NCBI GenBank assembly: GCA_963801065.1
Contig: CAWDDG010000003.1
Location: 496,001 to 560,000 of the forward strand
Source: CAWDDG01 sp963801065
GTDB taxonomy: Bacteria > Actinomycetota > Actinomycetes > Jiangellales > Jiangellaceae
DNA length: 64,000 bases
Reading direction: 5' to 3'
How positions within the stretch are numbered: the stretch's first letter is position 1; each line of letters starts with the position of its first letter. Both the position numbers and the translations under genes were made by a program. This document shows, piece after piece, positions 25,281 to 34,469 of this stretch. The notes beneath the pieces were generated by a model, which was not told the DNA's origin, ran no database searches, and saw only the letters and a list, made by a program, of their open reading frames with translations.

Positions 25281-27905
25281 TCAGCGGCGCGAGCGGGCGC
25301 TGCTGCCGCGCTTGCGGGGGGCCGGGGCCTTCGCACGCTTCTCGGCCATGAGCTCGACCGCCCGGTCCAGGGTGAGTTGCTCCACGGATGTACCACGGGG
25401 CACGGTCACATTGGTCTCGCCGTCGGTGACGTAGGGCCCGAACCGGCCGTCCTTCACGACGAGCGGCTTCCCGTTCGCGGGATCGGTGCCGAGCTCGCGT
25501 AGCGGCGGAGCGGTCGCCGGGCGGCCTCGCCGGCCCTTCGGTTCGGCGAAGAGCTTCTCGGCCTCCTCGACCCTCACCGTGAAGATCGACTCCTCATCCG
25601 GGAGCGACCTGAAGTCCGGGCCCTTCTTGACGTAGGGCCCGTAGCGTCCGTTGGCGGCGACGATCTCATCACCCGCCGCGTCGACACCGACTACCCGTGG
25701 CAAGGAGAGCAGCCGCAGAGCGTCGTCGAGTGTCACCGTCTCCGGCGACATCGACTTGAGCAGCGACGCCGTGGGCGGCTTCAAGTCCTTCGCGGCGTCG
25801 TCCGGCAGCACCTCGGTGACGTAGGGCCCGTACCGGCCGGCTTTGGCGACGACCGTCCGGCCGGTGGCCGGGTTGACGCCGAGCTCACGGTCGCCATTCC
25901 CGGCCGCCAGCAGCTCGCGGGCCCGGTCGACGGTCAGCTCGTCGGGCGGCAGATCCTCCGGGATGCTGCCCCGGTTGCCGTCGCCGTCCTCGACATAGGG
26001 CCCGTATCGCCCGACCCGGACCATCACGCCTTCGGCGAGTGGGAACGACGAAATACCGCGGGCGTCGATCTCGCCCAGGTTGTCGACCAGGTGCTTCAGG
26101 CCCTCGATGCCGTCGCCCCCGCTCCAGAACCGGGCCAGCTCGGCCGCCCGGTCGGCGCGGCCGGCCGCGATCTCGTCGAGGCGGTCCTCCATGCGGGCGG
26201 TGAAGTCGTAGTCGACCAGCCAGCCGAAGTGCTCCTCCAGCAGCCTGACGACGGCGAACGCCAACCATGACGGCACGAGCGCTGTGCCCTTCTTGAACAC
26301 GTAGCCGCGGTCGAGGATGGTCCGGATGATCGGCGGGTATGTCGAGGGCCGGCCGATCTCGCGGTCCTCGAGCTCCTTGACCAGCGTCGCCTCGGTGTAG
26401 CGGGCCGGGGGCTTGGTCGAGTGGGCCTCGGCCTCGACGGCCACGGCCGTCAGCCCCTGGCCCTCGGCCAGCGGCGGCAGCCGGCGCTCGCGGTCGTCGA
26501 GCTCCTGCTCGGGATCGTCCGCTCCCTCGACGTAGGCCTTCATGAAACCGAAGAAGGTGATCGTCTTGCCGGACGCGCCGAATTCGACTGCCTCGCCGGA
26601 CGACGCCGTCGCACCGACCCGGACGGTCAGCGTCTGCCCGACCGCGTCGCGCATCTGGGAGGCGACGGTGCGCATCCAGATCAGCTCGTAGAGGCGAAAG
26701 TCATCGCCGGACATGCCCGTCTCGGCCGGCGTGCGGAACGTGTCGCCAGCAGGCCGGATCGCCTCGTGTGCCTCCTGGGCGTTCTTGACCTTGCTGGTGT
26801 AGCGCCGGGGAGCGTCGGGCACGTACGCAGTCCCGTACAGCTCCGCGACCTGTGCCCGGGCGGCGGCGAGGGCCGTGTCCGACAGCGTGATCGAGTCGGT
26901 CCGCATGTAGGTGATGAAGCCGCTCTCGTAGAGCCGCTGCGCGACCTGCATGGTGCGGGCAGCGCCGAACCCGAGCTTGCGGGAGGCCTCCTGGAGCATC
27001 GTCGTCGTGCGGAACGGCGCATATGGGCTGCGCCTGTAGGGCTTCGACTCGACCGAACGCACCTCGAAGGCTGCGCTTCCCAGGGCTGTGGCGAGCGCCT
27101 GGGCGCGCGGCTCGTCGAGCACGACCACCCCGCGGGAGCGCTCCTTGAGCTGACCGCGGGAGTCGAAGTCGCGTCCCTGGGCGACCCGGGAGCCGTCGAC
27201 CGAGAGCAGCCGTGCGTCGAACGTGCCGGGGTCGTCAGAGGTGCCGGTGTCGAGGGTGGCGACGACGTCCGAGAAGTCGGCGGCAAGAAACGCCATCCGA
27301 TCTCGCTCGCGGTCGACGACGAGGCGCGTCGCGACGCTCTGTACGCGGCCCGCCGACAGGCCTTGCATGACCTTGCGCCACAGCACCGGCGAGACTTCGT
27401 AGCCGTAGAGCCGGTCGACGATGCGTCGCGTCTCCTGAGCGTCGACGAGGTCCTCGTCGATCTCGCGCGGACTCTCGACGGCTGCGTGGATCGCGTCGCG
27501 GGTGATCTCGTGGAAGACCATGCGGTGAACGGGCACCTTCGGCCGGAGCTCCTCACGGAGGTGCCAGGCGATGGCCTCGCCCTCGCGGTCCTCGTCGGTC
27601 GCGAGCAGGAGCTCGTCGGCGTCCCTGAGAGCGGCCTTCAGCTTGCGTACCTGGTCCTTGGCTCGGCCCGCGGGGACGATGTACAGCGGCTCGAAGCCGC
27701 CCTCGACGTCGACGCCCACCGGATCGCCGAAGCGGTCCCGCTGAGCCGCCGGGACTTCGGTCTTCTTCGACGGCAGGTCACGGATGTGCCCGAACGAGGA
27801 CTCGACGACGTAGCCGCGGCCGAGGTACCCGGCGATCGTCTTCGCCTTGGCGGGCGACTCGACGATGACCAGGCGGCGCGGGGTGTCGTTGCTCGTGGGG
27901 GCCAA
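25281..27905 (-). CDS. topA: DNA topoisomerase I (type IA)
   Basis: Relaxes negative supercoils. The 874-residue enzyme has the Toprim core (LVIVESPAKAKTIAGYLG; LATDEDREGEAIAWHL), the active-site Tyr333 in FITYMRTDS, and a C-terminal series of four topo_C repeats marked by GRYGPYV/GRFGPYV. A basic tail rich in Lys/Arg is typical of actinobacteria and aids processivity. The start is probably TTG 27905, eight bases after GGAG; the in-frame codons upstream are not family-like. The promoter region is shared with the divergent ArsR gene. Confidence 0.95.
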   Translation of the reverse strand: MAPTSNDTPRRLVIVESPAKAKTIAGYLGRGYVVESSFGHIRDLPSKKTEVPAAQRDRFGDPVGVDVEGGFEPLYIVPAGRAKDQVRKLKAALRDADELLLATDEDREGEAIAWHLREELRPKVPVHRMVFHEITRDAIHAAVESPREIDEDLVDAQETRRIVDRLYGYEVSPVLWRKVMQGLSAGRVQSVATRLVVDRERDRMAFLAADFSDVVATLDTGTSDDPGTFDARLLSVDGSRVAQGRDFDSRGQLKERSRGVVVLDEPRAQALATALGSAAFEVRSVESKPYRRSPYAPFRTTTMLQEASRKLGFGAARTMQVAQRLYESGFITYMRTDSITLSDTALAAARAQVAELYGTAYVPDAPRRYTSKVKNAQEAHEAIRPAGDTFRTPAETGMSGDDFRLYELIWMRTVASQMRDAVGQTLTVRVGATASSGEAVEFGASGKTITFFGFMKAYVEGADDPEQELDDRERRLPPLAEGQGLTAVAVEAEAHSTKPPARYTEATLVKELEDREIGRPSTYPPIIRTILDRGYVFKKGTALVPSWLAFAVVRLLEEHFGWLVDYDFTARMEDRLDEIAAGRADRAAELARFWSGGDGIEGLKHLVDNLGEIDARGISSFPLAEGVMVRVGRYGPYVEDGDGNRGSIPEDLPPDELTVDRARELLAAGNGDRELGVNPATGRTVVAKAGRYGPYVTEVLPDDAAKDLKPPTASLLKSMSPETVTLDDALRLLSLPRVVGVDAAGDEIVAANGRYGPYVKKGPDFRSLPDEESIFTVRVEEAEKLFAEPKGRRGRPATAPPLRELGTDPANGKPLVVKDGRFGPYVTDGETNVTVPRGTSVEQLTLDRAVELMAEKRAKAPAPRKRGSSARSRR

Positions 27906-28025
27906 CAGGGGTACTCCTTCGTGGGACTTCGACGGCGAGTGTGCGACCACCAGGGTCGGTGCTGTCAACTCGACCGGACAACGCACGGTATACGACCTCT
28001 CTTCCGAACCGAGCCACAAGCGTTA

Positions 28026-28059
28026 CCGCAAAGACATCTTTGCAAAGTGGTCTTTGCGG
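28026..28059. promoter_or_regulatory. Nested palindromic operator of the ArsR-MFS operon
   Basis: A 34-base near-perfect palindrome: outer arms CCGCAAAGAC and GTCTTTGCGG, inner perfect palindrome CTTTGCAAAG centred on the same point, with only two mismatched pairs. It ends 15 bases before the ArsR start codon and lies in the topA/ArsR divergent gap. TCTAGA at about 28060-28065 could be the -10 of the operon. The position fits autorepression by the ArsR protein at 28075. Confidence 0.7.
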
Positions 28060-28074
28060 TCTAGAGTGGCTGCC

Positions 28075-28653
28075 ATGGCCCTGAACCAGAAGCGCGTCGA
28101 GGATCTTGAAACCCTGCGCGCTTTCGTCCATCCGCTCCGGATCCGGCTGCTGGGGGCACTTCGGCTGGACGGTCCCGCGACCGCTTCCGACCTGGCCCGC
28201 CGGTTCGACGAGTCCAGCGGCGCAACGTCGTACCACCTGCGGCAGCTTGCCCGGTACGGCTTCGTCGAGGACGACGGTGAGCAGCCGTCGCGGCGCGAGC
28301 GTCGCTGGCGCGCCTCGCACGAGCTGACGTCGTGGGACACCGCAGACTTCGTCGGCGAGCCCGCCGGCCGGTCCGCGCTGCGCGTGCTGGCAAGGGAGCG
28401 GATCGGCTGGATGGTCGACCAGCTCCAGCGCTGGTACGCCGAGCGCAAGGACTGGCCGCGTCCCTGGGTCTCTGCGGCGCAGGATTCCGACCTCCTGCTG
28501 CGGATGCGGGCCGACGACCTCGCGGCGCTTTCTAAGGAGATGTGGGACGTCGTCTCGCGATACGCCGAACAGCAGCGGTCGCCCGACGACCCGGAGGCCG
28601 AGCGGGTCCTCGTCTACCTGCATGCCTTCCCGGCCAAGGACGTGGTCCTGTGA
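28075..28653 (+). CDS. ArsR-like winged-helix regulator
   Basis: The 192-residue protein has an N-terminal HTH_20/ArsR winged helix (LRAFVHPLRIRLLGALRL; ATASDLARRFDESSGATSYHLRQL), then a helical C-terminal domain with tryptophan-rich segments (WYAERKDWPRPWVS). This is the type that pairs with MFS exporters in actinobacteria. There are no ArsR metal-binding cysteines, so the ligand is probably organic. The palindrome upstream is its likely operator. Its TGA overlaps the GTG of the MFS gene. Confidence 0.88.
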   Translation: MALNQKRVEDLETLRAFVHPLRIRLLGALRLDGPATASDLARRFDESSGATSYHLRQLARYGFVEDDGEQPSRRERRWRASHELTSWDTADFVGEPAGRSALRVLARERIGWMVDQLQRWYAERKDWPRPWVSAAQDSDLLLRMRADDLAALSKEMWDVVSRYAEQQRSPDDPEAERVLVYLHAFPAKDVVL

Positions 28654-29909
28654 GCGGCGGTGAGCTGGCGCTCGTTCGCCGGCACTTCCTGATCCTCGCG
28701 GCGCTGCGGTGGTTCCCGGTCGGGTTGGTCATCCCGGTGATGGTGCTGCTGTTGCGCGCGCGCGGCCTCGACCTCACCACGATCGCGGTGCTGATGTCCG
28801 CCTACAGCGTCACCACGGCGGTGTGCGAGCTGCCGACCGGAGGACTCGCCGACGTGATCGGCCGACGTCCAGTTCTGGTTGCTGCCTCCGCGTTCTTCGT
28901 CGCACAGAGCCTGCTGCTCGGCCTCGGTCAGAGCCTGCCGGTCCTGGCACTCGGTGCGGTCATGGGTGGCTTCGGCCGGGCCCTTGACTCCGGCCCTCTG
29001 CACGCCTGGTACGTCGACGCCGTCCACGCCGTCGATCCCGACGCCGACCTCAAGCCCGGGCTGGCCCGCGCCGAGGCGGTCGAGGCCGCTGCGCTGGGCC
29101 TCGGCGCACTCGCCGGTGGCGCCCTGGTGACGATCGTCCCCCTCGATGCGTCCGGGGGTGCTGTCATCAGCTTGTCCATTCCGTTCCTCGCCAGCGCGGC
29201 CCTCTGCCTGGCGCGTACGGCCGGTCTGCTCCGTTGGGTCCACGAGCCGGCCCGAGGAGGGCGACCCCCGTTGCGCAGCGTCCTGACAGACGTGCCGCGA
29301 ACGATCCGCATCGGAGTCGGGCTGGTCGCGCGGAGGGGCGCGCTGCGCCGAGTAAGCATCCTCACCGCGTGTCTCGGTGTGACATTAGGCAGCGTCGAGC
29401 TGATCTCGCCCGTCTCGTTCGCCCAGCTGCTGGGCGGCGAGGATGCCGCCGCTGGTCCGTACTCGGTATTGGTGACTCTTGCCTTCTTCGGGACGGCTGT
29501 GGGCTCGACTCTGGCGCCGGCGGTGGCGCGGTTGCTCCGGTCGTCCGCCCGGGGGATCACGGCCGCGGGACTACTCGCCTCTGTCGCGGCCCTGGGCCTT
29601 GCCGCCCCCACGTTCGCTGCCGCAGCCGTCGCCTACGTCGCGCTCTACGTCATGCTCGGCGTCGGCGGGCCGTTGTCCGCTGACATCACCCACCGATCGG
29701 TCGGCGCTGCCCAGCGCGCGACCATCCTTTCCGTCCAGTCGCTCACGCTGCAGCTCAGCGGCGTGGTCGCGGGCCTCACGCTCGGGCCGCTCGCACAGCA
29801 TGTGTCCTTCCTCGCTGCGTTCGCATGCGTCGCAGGCGTGCTCGCTCTCGGCACGCTGGCGTGCCTACGGATGCCGGCGCCCGCGGCACCCGCGGCCGTC
29901 AAGAGCTGA
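28650..29909 (+). CDS. MFS transporter
   Basis: A 419-residue, 12-segment major facilitator superfamily permease. Motif A is seen in GGLADVIGRRPVLV after TM2. It starts at GTG 28650, overlapping the regulator's stop by four bases, so the two form an operon. The pairing with a winged-helix repressor suggests an inducible drug or metabolite exporter. The substrate is unknown. Confidence 0.9.
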   Translation: MSGGELALVRRHFLILAALRWFPVGLVIPVMVLLLRARGLDLTTIAVLMSAYSVTTAVCELPTGGLADVIGRRPVLVAASAFFVAQSLLLGLGQSLPVLALGAVMGGFGRALDSGPLHAWYVDAVHAVDPDADLKPGLARAEAVEAAALGLGALAGGALVTIVPLDASGGAVISLSIPFLASAALCLARTAGLLRWVHEPARGGRPPLRSVLTDVPRTIRIGVGLVARRGALRRVSILTACLGVTLGSVELISPVSFAQLLGGEDAAAGPYSVLVTLAFFGTAVGSTLAPAVARLLRSSARGITAAGLLASVAALGLAAPTFAAAAVAYVALYVMLGVGGPLSADITHRSVGAAQRATILSVQSLTLQLSGVVAGLTLGPLAQHVSFLAAFACVAGVLALGTLACLRMPAPAAPAAVKS

Positions 29910-29944
29910 GAGCGGCCACGAAGCCGGCGTCGCGGGCGCGCCAC

Positions 29945-30961
29945 CTAAAGCGACGTCAGCCATGTCCACGTGAGGACTCCGACGCGGGTGAGCTGGGCCG
30001 GGTCGACGACGCTCGGCACGTCGCCCACCGAGTGGTACCCCGCATAGGGCACGCTGCCGACCCGCGCCGAGGGGATACCGGCCTTCTCGAAGGACCAGTG
30101 GTCGCTCGCGCGGTTGTCCTGCGACCGATCCGACAGAACGCCTGCCCGGTCCGACACCGCCGACAGGGCGTCCATGACCTGCGTCGTCCCCCTGCCACCC
30201 GTCGCCAGCGGCACGCTGGCCGCTGCCACGCCGACCCGGTCCAGCGACACCATCGCGACCACCGCGGACCGCAGCGCCGCCGGAAGATCGCGGACGTACG
30301 CCTGCGACCCGAAATGGTGCATCGAGTCGCCGCGGCCCCGCGGTTCCTCTCCACCGAAGGCGATGAAGCGCACCGGCCGGCTGAGCGGCTCGGCGGCCGC
30401 CATCCGGGCAAGGTCGAGCATCACGCCGATGCCCGAGGCGTTGTCCTCCGCCCCAGGAGCCACGGCCACGGTGTCCAGATGTGCTCCGATGAGGACGTGG
30501 GGAACTGAGGCGTCGAAGCCGAGCGGATCCGCGATGACGTTCGCCGAAGTACCCGCACCGACCGGCACACCCCAGGAGTCACCGGCCGGCACGGCGACGG
30601 TTGTCTGTGTCACGGCGTAGCCGAGCGCCTCGAACTGTGCATGTACGTAGGCCGCGGCCACGTCGAATGCGGGCGACGCGGCCTCCCTGGGGCCGATCTG
30701 TGTTGCGAGGTGATCGACCACGGCGAACGCGGCCGCCGCATCGAACGCAACGGGGGTCGGGGTGGGAGTGGGCGTCGGCGACGCCGTGGGGCTCGGGGTC
30801 CGGGTGCGCGGTGTGGATGGCGAGGGAGATGACGACCCGGTCGGCTCGTCATCGCTGCACGCACCGACGAGGGCGGCACCGGTCGCGGCGCCGACCATGC
30901 CGAGGATCTGGCGGCGGTCCAGCTGTCTGGGCCGTTTCGGTGCCCCCGTCGGATCGGCCAT
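29945..30961 (-). CDS. M28-family zinc aminopeptidase lipoprotein
   Basis: A 338-residue secreted peptidase. The N-terminus has an RR pair (DRRQILGMVGAATGAALVGAC) combining a Tat-like start and a lipobox, then a Ser/Pro/Thr linker with TPTPTP repeats. The co-catalytic zinc ligands of M28 are visible: GAHLDTV, EDNASG, GGEEPRG, SLDRVG and GYHSVGD. ATG 30961 is chosen over the one at 30982 because GGGAGG precedes it. It converges with the MFS gene. Confidence 0.9.
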   Translation of the reverse strand: MADPTGAPKRPRQLDRRQILGMVGAATGAALVGACSDDEPTGSSSPSPSTPRTRTPSPTASPTPTPTPTPVAFDAAAAFAVVDHLATQIGPREAASPAFDVAAAYVHAQFEALGYAVTQTTVAVPAGDSWGVPVGAGTSANVIADPLGFDASVPHVLIGAHLDTVAVAPGAEDNASGIGVMLDLARMAAAEPLSRPVRFIAFGGEEPRGRGDSMHHFGSQAYVRDLPAALRSAVVAMVSLDRVGVAAASVPLATGGRGTTQVMDALSAVSDRAGVLSDRSQDNRASDHWSFEKAGIPSARVGSVPYAGYHSVGDVPSVVDPAQLTRVGVLTWTWLTSL

Positions 30962-31065
30962 CGCCACCTCCCAGGAATGCACGCCTATCCAGATACTACG
31001 GTTCAGCCCGTCGCGCTCGATCGCCGCCAGGAGATCGACCGGCCGGTACGGGACGAGGGAGACGG

Positions 31066-33372
31066 CTACGCCGCGATCCGAGCGGCGGGTTCCGTCTCAC
31101 CCGAGTCCAGGGCGATCGGGCGCCGCTTGGACACCCAGACAGCGACGACGACGATCAATGCTGCGACGATCGCGATCGTAATCCGGAGTCCGTCGTTGGC
31201 GTCATCGCCGACGGACATCGAGACGATGGCCGGCGCGACCAGCACCGAGATCAAGTTCATCACCTTGATCAGCGGGTTGATGGCCGGGCCCGCGGTGTCC
31301 TTGAAGGGGTCGCCCACCGTGTCGCCGATGATCGTCGCCTCGTGCGCCGGCGAGCCCTTGCCACCGTAGTGGCCGTCCTCGACCAGCTTCTTGGCGTTGT
31401 CCCAGGCGCCGCCGGAATTGGCGAGGTACACGGCCATCAGCGTCCCGGTGGCGATCGCGCCGCCGAGGTAGCCGGCCAACGGCCCGACCCCGAGGCCGAA
31501 GCCCACCGCGATCGGCGCCAGAGCTGCCAGCAGTCCCGGGGTCGCCAGCTCGCGCAGCGAATCACGGGTGACGATGTCGACCACCTTGCCGTACTCGGGT
31601 CTGGTCGTCCCCTCCATGATCCCCGGGATCTCGCGGAACTGACGGCGGACCTCGAACACGACCGCGCCCGCAGCCCGACCGACCGCACTGATCGCCAGGC
31701 CCGCGAACAGGAACACCACCGAGGCCCCGATCAGCACCCCCACCAGGATGTTGGGCGCGTCGACCGTCCGCAGAAATGCCGAACCCGCATCGGATACTGC
31801 TACGCCGGCCTCGGCCAGTGTGGTGTTGACGGCGTCGTTGTAGGAGCCGAACAGTGCGGTCGCGGCCAGGACGGCGGTCGCGATCGCGATTCCCTTGGTG
31901 ATGGCCTTCGTGGTGTTGCCGACGGCGTCGAGCTCGGTGAGGATCTGGGCGCCCTCTCCCGTCACGTCGCCCGACATCTCGGCGATGCCCTGGGCGTTGT
32001 CGCTGATCGGCCCGAACGTGTCCATGGCGACGATCACACCGACAGTCGTCAGCAGGCCGGTGCCCGCTAGCGCGATGAGGAACAGCGACAGGATGATGGA
32101 GCCGCCGCCGAGCAGGAACGCCCCGTAGACGGCCGCGGCGATGATCAGCGCGGCGTAGACCGCCGACTCCAGGCCGACTGCCACGCCGGCCAGGATGACC
32201 GTCGCAGGCCCGGTTAGCGACGTGCGTCCGACGTCACGGACCGGGCGCCTGTTTGTGCCGGTGAAGTATCCGGTGAGCCAGAGGATGATCCCCGCCAGCA
32301 CGATGCCGATGATCACTGCGAGGGCGGCGAGCGACCGAGGGTCACCGTCGTGGTCGATGCCGCCGTCGAGCTCCAGGAACGACGCAGGCAGGTACGCGAA
32401 CGCGGCGGCCGAGCACAGCACCGCCGACACCAGTGCCGAGATGTAGAAGCTGCGGTTGATGGTGCGCAGGCCGTTCTCCCCGCTGCGGGGCCTGGTGAGA
32501 TAGATGCCCAACACCGCGGTCAGTGCGCCGATGGCAGGAACGACCAGAGGGAAGACCAGGCCCTCCGCGCCGAAGGCGGCCTTGCCCAGGATGAGTGCGG
32601 CAACCAGCATCACGGCGTAGGACTCGAACAGGTCCGCGGCCATGCCGGCGCAGTCTCCGACGTTGTCGCCGACGTTGTCCGCGATCACGGCGGCATTCCG
32701 TGGGTCGTCCTCCGGGATGCCCTGTTCGATCTTGCCGACCAGGTCTGCACCGACGTCAGCGGCCTTGGTGAAGATGCCACCTCCGACCCGCATGAACATC
32801 GCGAGCAGTGCAGCGCCGAAGCCGAAGCCTTCGAGCACGGACGGCGCGTCGCCCTTGTAGATGAGCACGACCGTGGCGGCGCCGAACAGGCCGAGTCCGA
32901 CGGTGGCCATGCCGACCACGCCACCGGTTCGGAACGCGATCCGCATGGCTGGATCACGCCCTTCGTCGCGTGCAGCCGCGGCCACCCGGACATTGGCGCG
33001 AACCGCGAGCCACATGCCGAAGTAGCCGATCGCGGCGGAGAACACGGCTCCCACGACGAAGAACAGCGAACGTCCGATCCGTACGTCCGCGTCGCCCGGC
33101 AGCAGGAACAACACCAAGAACACCAGGACGACGAAGCCGGCGAGAGTCTTGAACTGGCGGTTCAGATAGGCGGCCGCGCCTTCCTGGATGGCGAGTGCGA
33201 TGGTCTTCATCTTCTCGGTGCCCTCGCTCGCAGCAAGCACCTCACGGCGGAAGAGAGCCGCCATGACGAGTGCCGCCACCGCGACCAATGCGACGACGAC
33301 CACGTAGGAGAGGTTGCTGCCGGAAAGCGAGATCGCCGAGCCGCCCTCTTGAGCCCGGATGAGCCCGGTCAT
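31066..33372 (-). CDS. hppA: Membrane proton-pumping pyrophosphatase, K+-independent type
   Basis: A 768-residue integral membrane enzyme with about 16 segments that couples pyrophosphate hydrolysis to cation export. Signature motifs: DVGADLVGKIEQGIPEDDPR, DNVGDNVGDCAG and the late DTVGDPFKDTAGP. The segment GNTTKAITKG has lysine at the position that separates K+-independent (Lys) from K+-dependent (Ala) enzymes, so a K+-independent H+ pump is expected. AAGGAGG precedes ATG 33372. The adjacency to the bldG pair matches the Streptomyces locus. Confidence 0.95.
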   Translation of the reverse strand: MTGLIRAQEGGSAISLSGSNLSYVVVVALVAVAALVMAALFRREVLAASEGTEKMKTIALAIQEGAAAYLNRQFKTLAGFVVLVFLVLFLLPGDADVRIGRSLFFVVGAVFSAAIGYFGMWLAVRANVRVAAAARDEGRDPAMRIAFRTGGVVGMATVGLGLFGAATVVLIYKGDAPSVLEGFGFGAALLAMFMRVGGGIFTKAADVGADLVGKIEQGIPEDDPRNAAVIADNVGDNVGDCAGMAADLFESYAVMLVAALILGKAAFGAEGLVFPLVVPAIGALTAVLGIYLTRPRSGENGLRTINRSFYISALVSAVLCSAAAFAYLPASFLELDGGIDHDGDPRSLAALAVIIGIVLAGIILWLTGYFTGTNRRPVRDVGRTSLTGPATVILAGVAVGLESAVYAALIIAAAVYGAFLLGGGSIILSLFLIALAGTGLLTTVGVIVAMDTFGPISDNAQGIAEMSGDVTGEGAQILTELDAVGNTTKAITKGIAIATAVLAATALFGSYNDAVNTTLAEAGVAVSDAGSAFLRTVDAPNILVGVLIGASVVFLFAGLAISAVGRAAGAVVFEVRRQFREIPGIMEGTTRPEYGKVVDIVTRDSLRELATPGLLAALAPIAVGFGLGVGPLAGYLGGAIATGTLMAVYLANSGGAWDNAKKLVEDGHYGGKGSPAHEATIIGDTVGDPFKDTAGPAINPLIKVMNLISVLVAPAIVSMSVGDDANDGLRITIAIVAALIVVVAVWVSKRRPIALDSGETEPAARIAA

Positions 33373-33564
33373 TCGTCCTCCTTGACGTGGCCCGCGGTCT
33401 GGGCCGGCTCCCAAATGACCCGTGCCCGCACGCGGCCTTGCGCGGCGGGTTCGGGACCGTGGTTGTCGATCCGAGGCCGAACGACGTCCTACTGCTCAGC
33501 CCGACTGGACGCGGAGTCTACGCAGTGCGGCTCGGCGTCACGTCACTGCCACCGGCCGAGGACG

Positions 33565-34002
33565 TCACGACGCTACGGCCGGCGGCCAGCCGAGCGCGAG
33601 CTGCACGCCCTGTTCGGACGTCGTGACGTCCAAGCGTGGAGCCAGCTCGGCCAGCACGGCGAGGGCGGCGCCGACGGGAAGCTCAGCGGTGTCCGGAGAG
33701 GGCTCGATCGCGTCAACGAGCAACTTGAGCGCGGCATCGCCGGACGCGGCTTCGAGCGGTGCCGTGCATCGGACCTCCACGACGAGCCCTGCGCTGTCCT
33801 CGAAGACGAGCACCACTGGTTCGTCCGGTCGCACCTGCCGCTGCAGCGAGACAACAAGACCGCACGCCTCACCGACGGCCAGGCGTACCTCGTCGAGCAT
33901 GTCGTCGGGGATCCTCGAACGCCGCGCCAAGGCGACCGCGACCTGTCTCGCGGTCCGGACATGTGCCGAGCGAGCGACGAAGCTGAGCTCGATGACGGAC
34001 AC
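33565..34002 (-). CDS. Anti-sigma factor-like HATPase (RsbW type), BldG partner
   Basis: A 145-residue histidine-kinase-like ATPase protein. MLDEVRLAVGEACGLVV is the N-box-like helix of RsbW/SpoIIAB proteins, but the later G-boxes are weak (DAALKLLVDAIEP). It starts 12 bases after bldG and is the equivalent of the Streptomyces anti-sigma gene downstream of bldG (SCO3548). There BldG and this partner form part of an anti-sigma network for development and stress. ATP binding here is uncertain. Confidence 0.82.
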   Translation of the reverse strand: MSVIELSFVARSAHVRTARQVAVALARRSRIPDDMLDEVRLAVGEACGLVVSLQRQVRPDEPVVLVFEDSAGLVVEVRCTAPLEAASGDAALKLLVDAIEPSPDTAELPVGAALAVLAELAPRLDVTTSEQGVQLALGWPPAVAS

Positions 34003-34014
34003 GTTGGGCCGCGG

Positions 34015-34356
34015 TCAGTCGCTGGCCGCAACTGCCGCGGCGACGGACTCGTGGATCGGGAAGACCTTGGTGAGCCCGGTGATCCGGAAGATCTTCAGAA
34101 TTCGCTCCTGGGTGCACACGAGGTTCATCGAGCCGTCGTGCTGCTTGATCCGCTTCAAGCCCCCGACCAGTACGCCGAGGCCGGTCGAGTCCAGGAACTC
34201 CACGCGCTGCATGTCGACGACGATGTCGTGTCGGCCGGCGTCGACCAGCTCGGCGAGCTGTTCGCGCAGCTTGGGCGCCGTGTAGACGTCGATCTCGCCG
34301 GCCACCTCGACGACGGTCCGCCCGCTCTCAGCGCGGGTCGACAACGACAAGTCCAC
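34015..34356 (-). CDS. bldG: STAS-domain anti-sigma factor antagonist, BldG-like
   Basis: A 113-residue STAS protein, nearly the whole of Streptomyces BldG in sequence pattern: GEIDVYTAPKLREQL, EFLDSTGLGVLVGGLKR and ERILKIFRITGLTKVFPIH. The phosphorylatable Ser is residue 57 (LDS57TGLG), the same number as in BldG. GTG 34356 follows GGGAGG. Unphosphorylated BldG binds anti-sigma factors and frees sigma factors needed for morphological differentiation and antibiotic production. That role is known from Streptomyces and inferred here. Confidence 0.92.
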   Translation of the reverse strand: MDLSLSTRAESGRTVVEVAGEIDVYTAPKLREQLAELVDAGRHDIVVDMQRVEFLDSTGLGVLVGGLKRIKQHDGSMNLVCTQERILKIFRITGLTKVFPIHESVAAAVAASD

Positions 34357-34469
34357 GCGGGCCTCCCGACACGTAGGTGGGCTCGTCGCATTCAACCACG
34401 CTTCGCCGGGTCGGGCTCCGCCGCTCCGCTGCGCTCCGTTCCTGCACTTTCCGGTGCGAGAATTTCCGG

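Noticed and set aside
26421..28064. 547-codon plus-strand frame opposite topA
   Set aside because: Shadow of topA; no motif, and the opposite strand is unambiguous.
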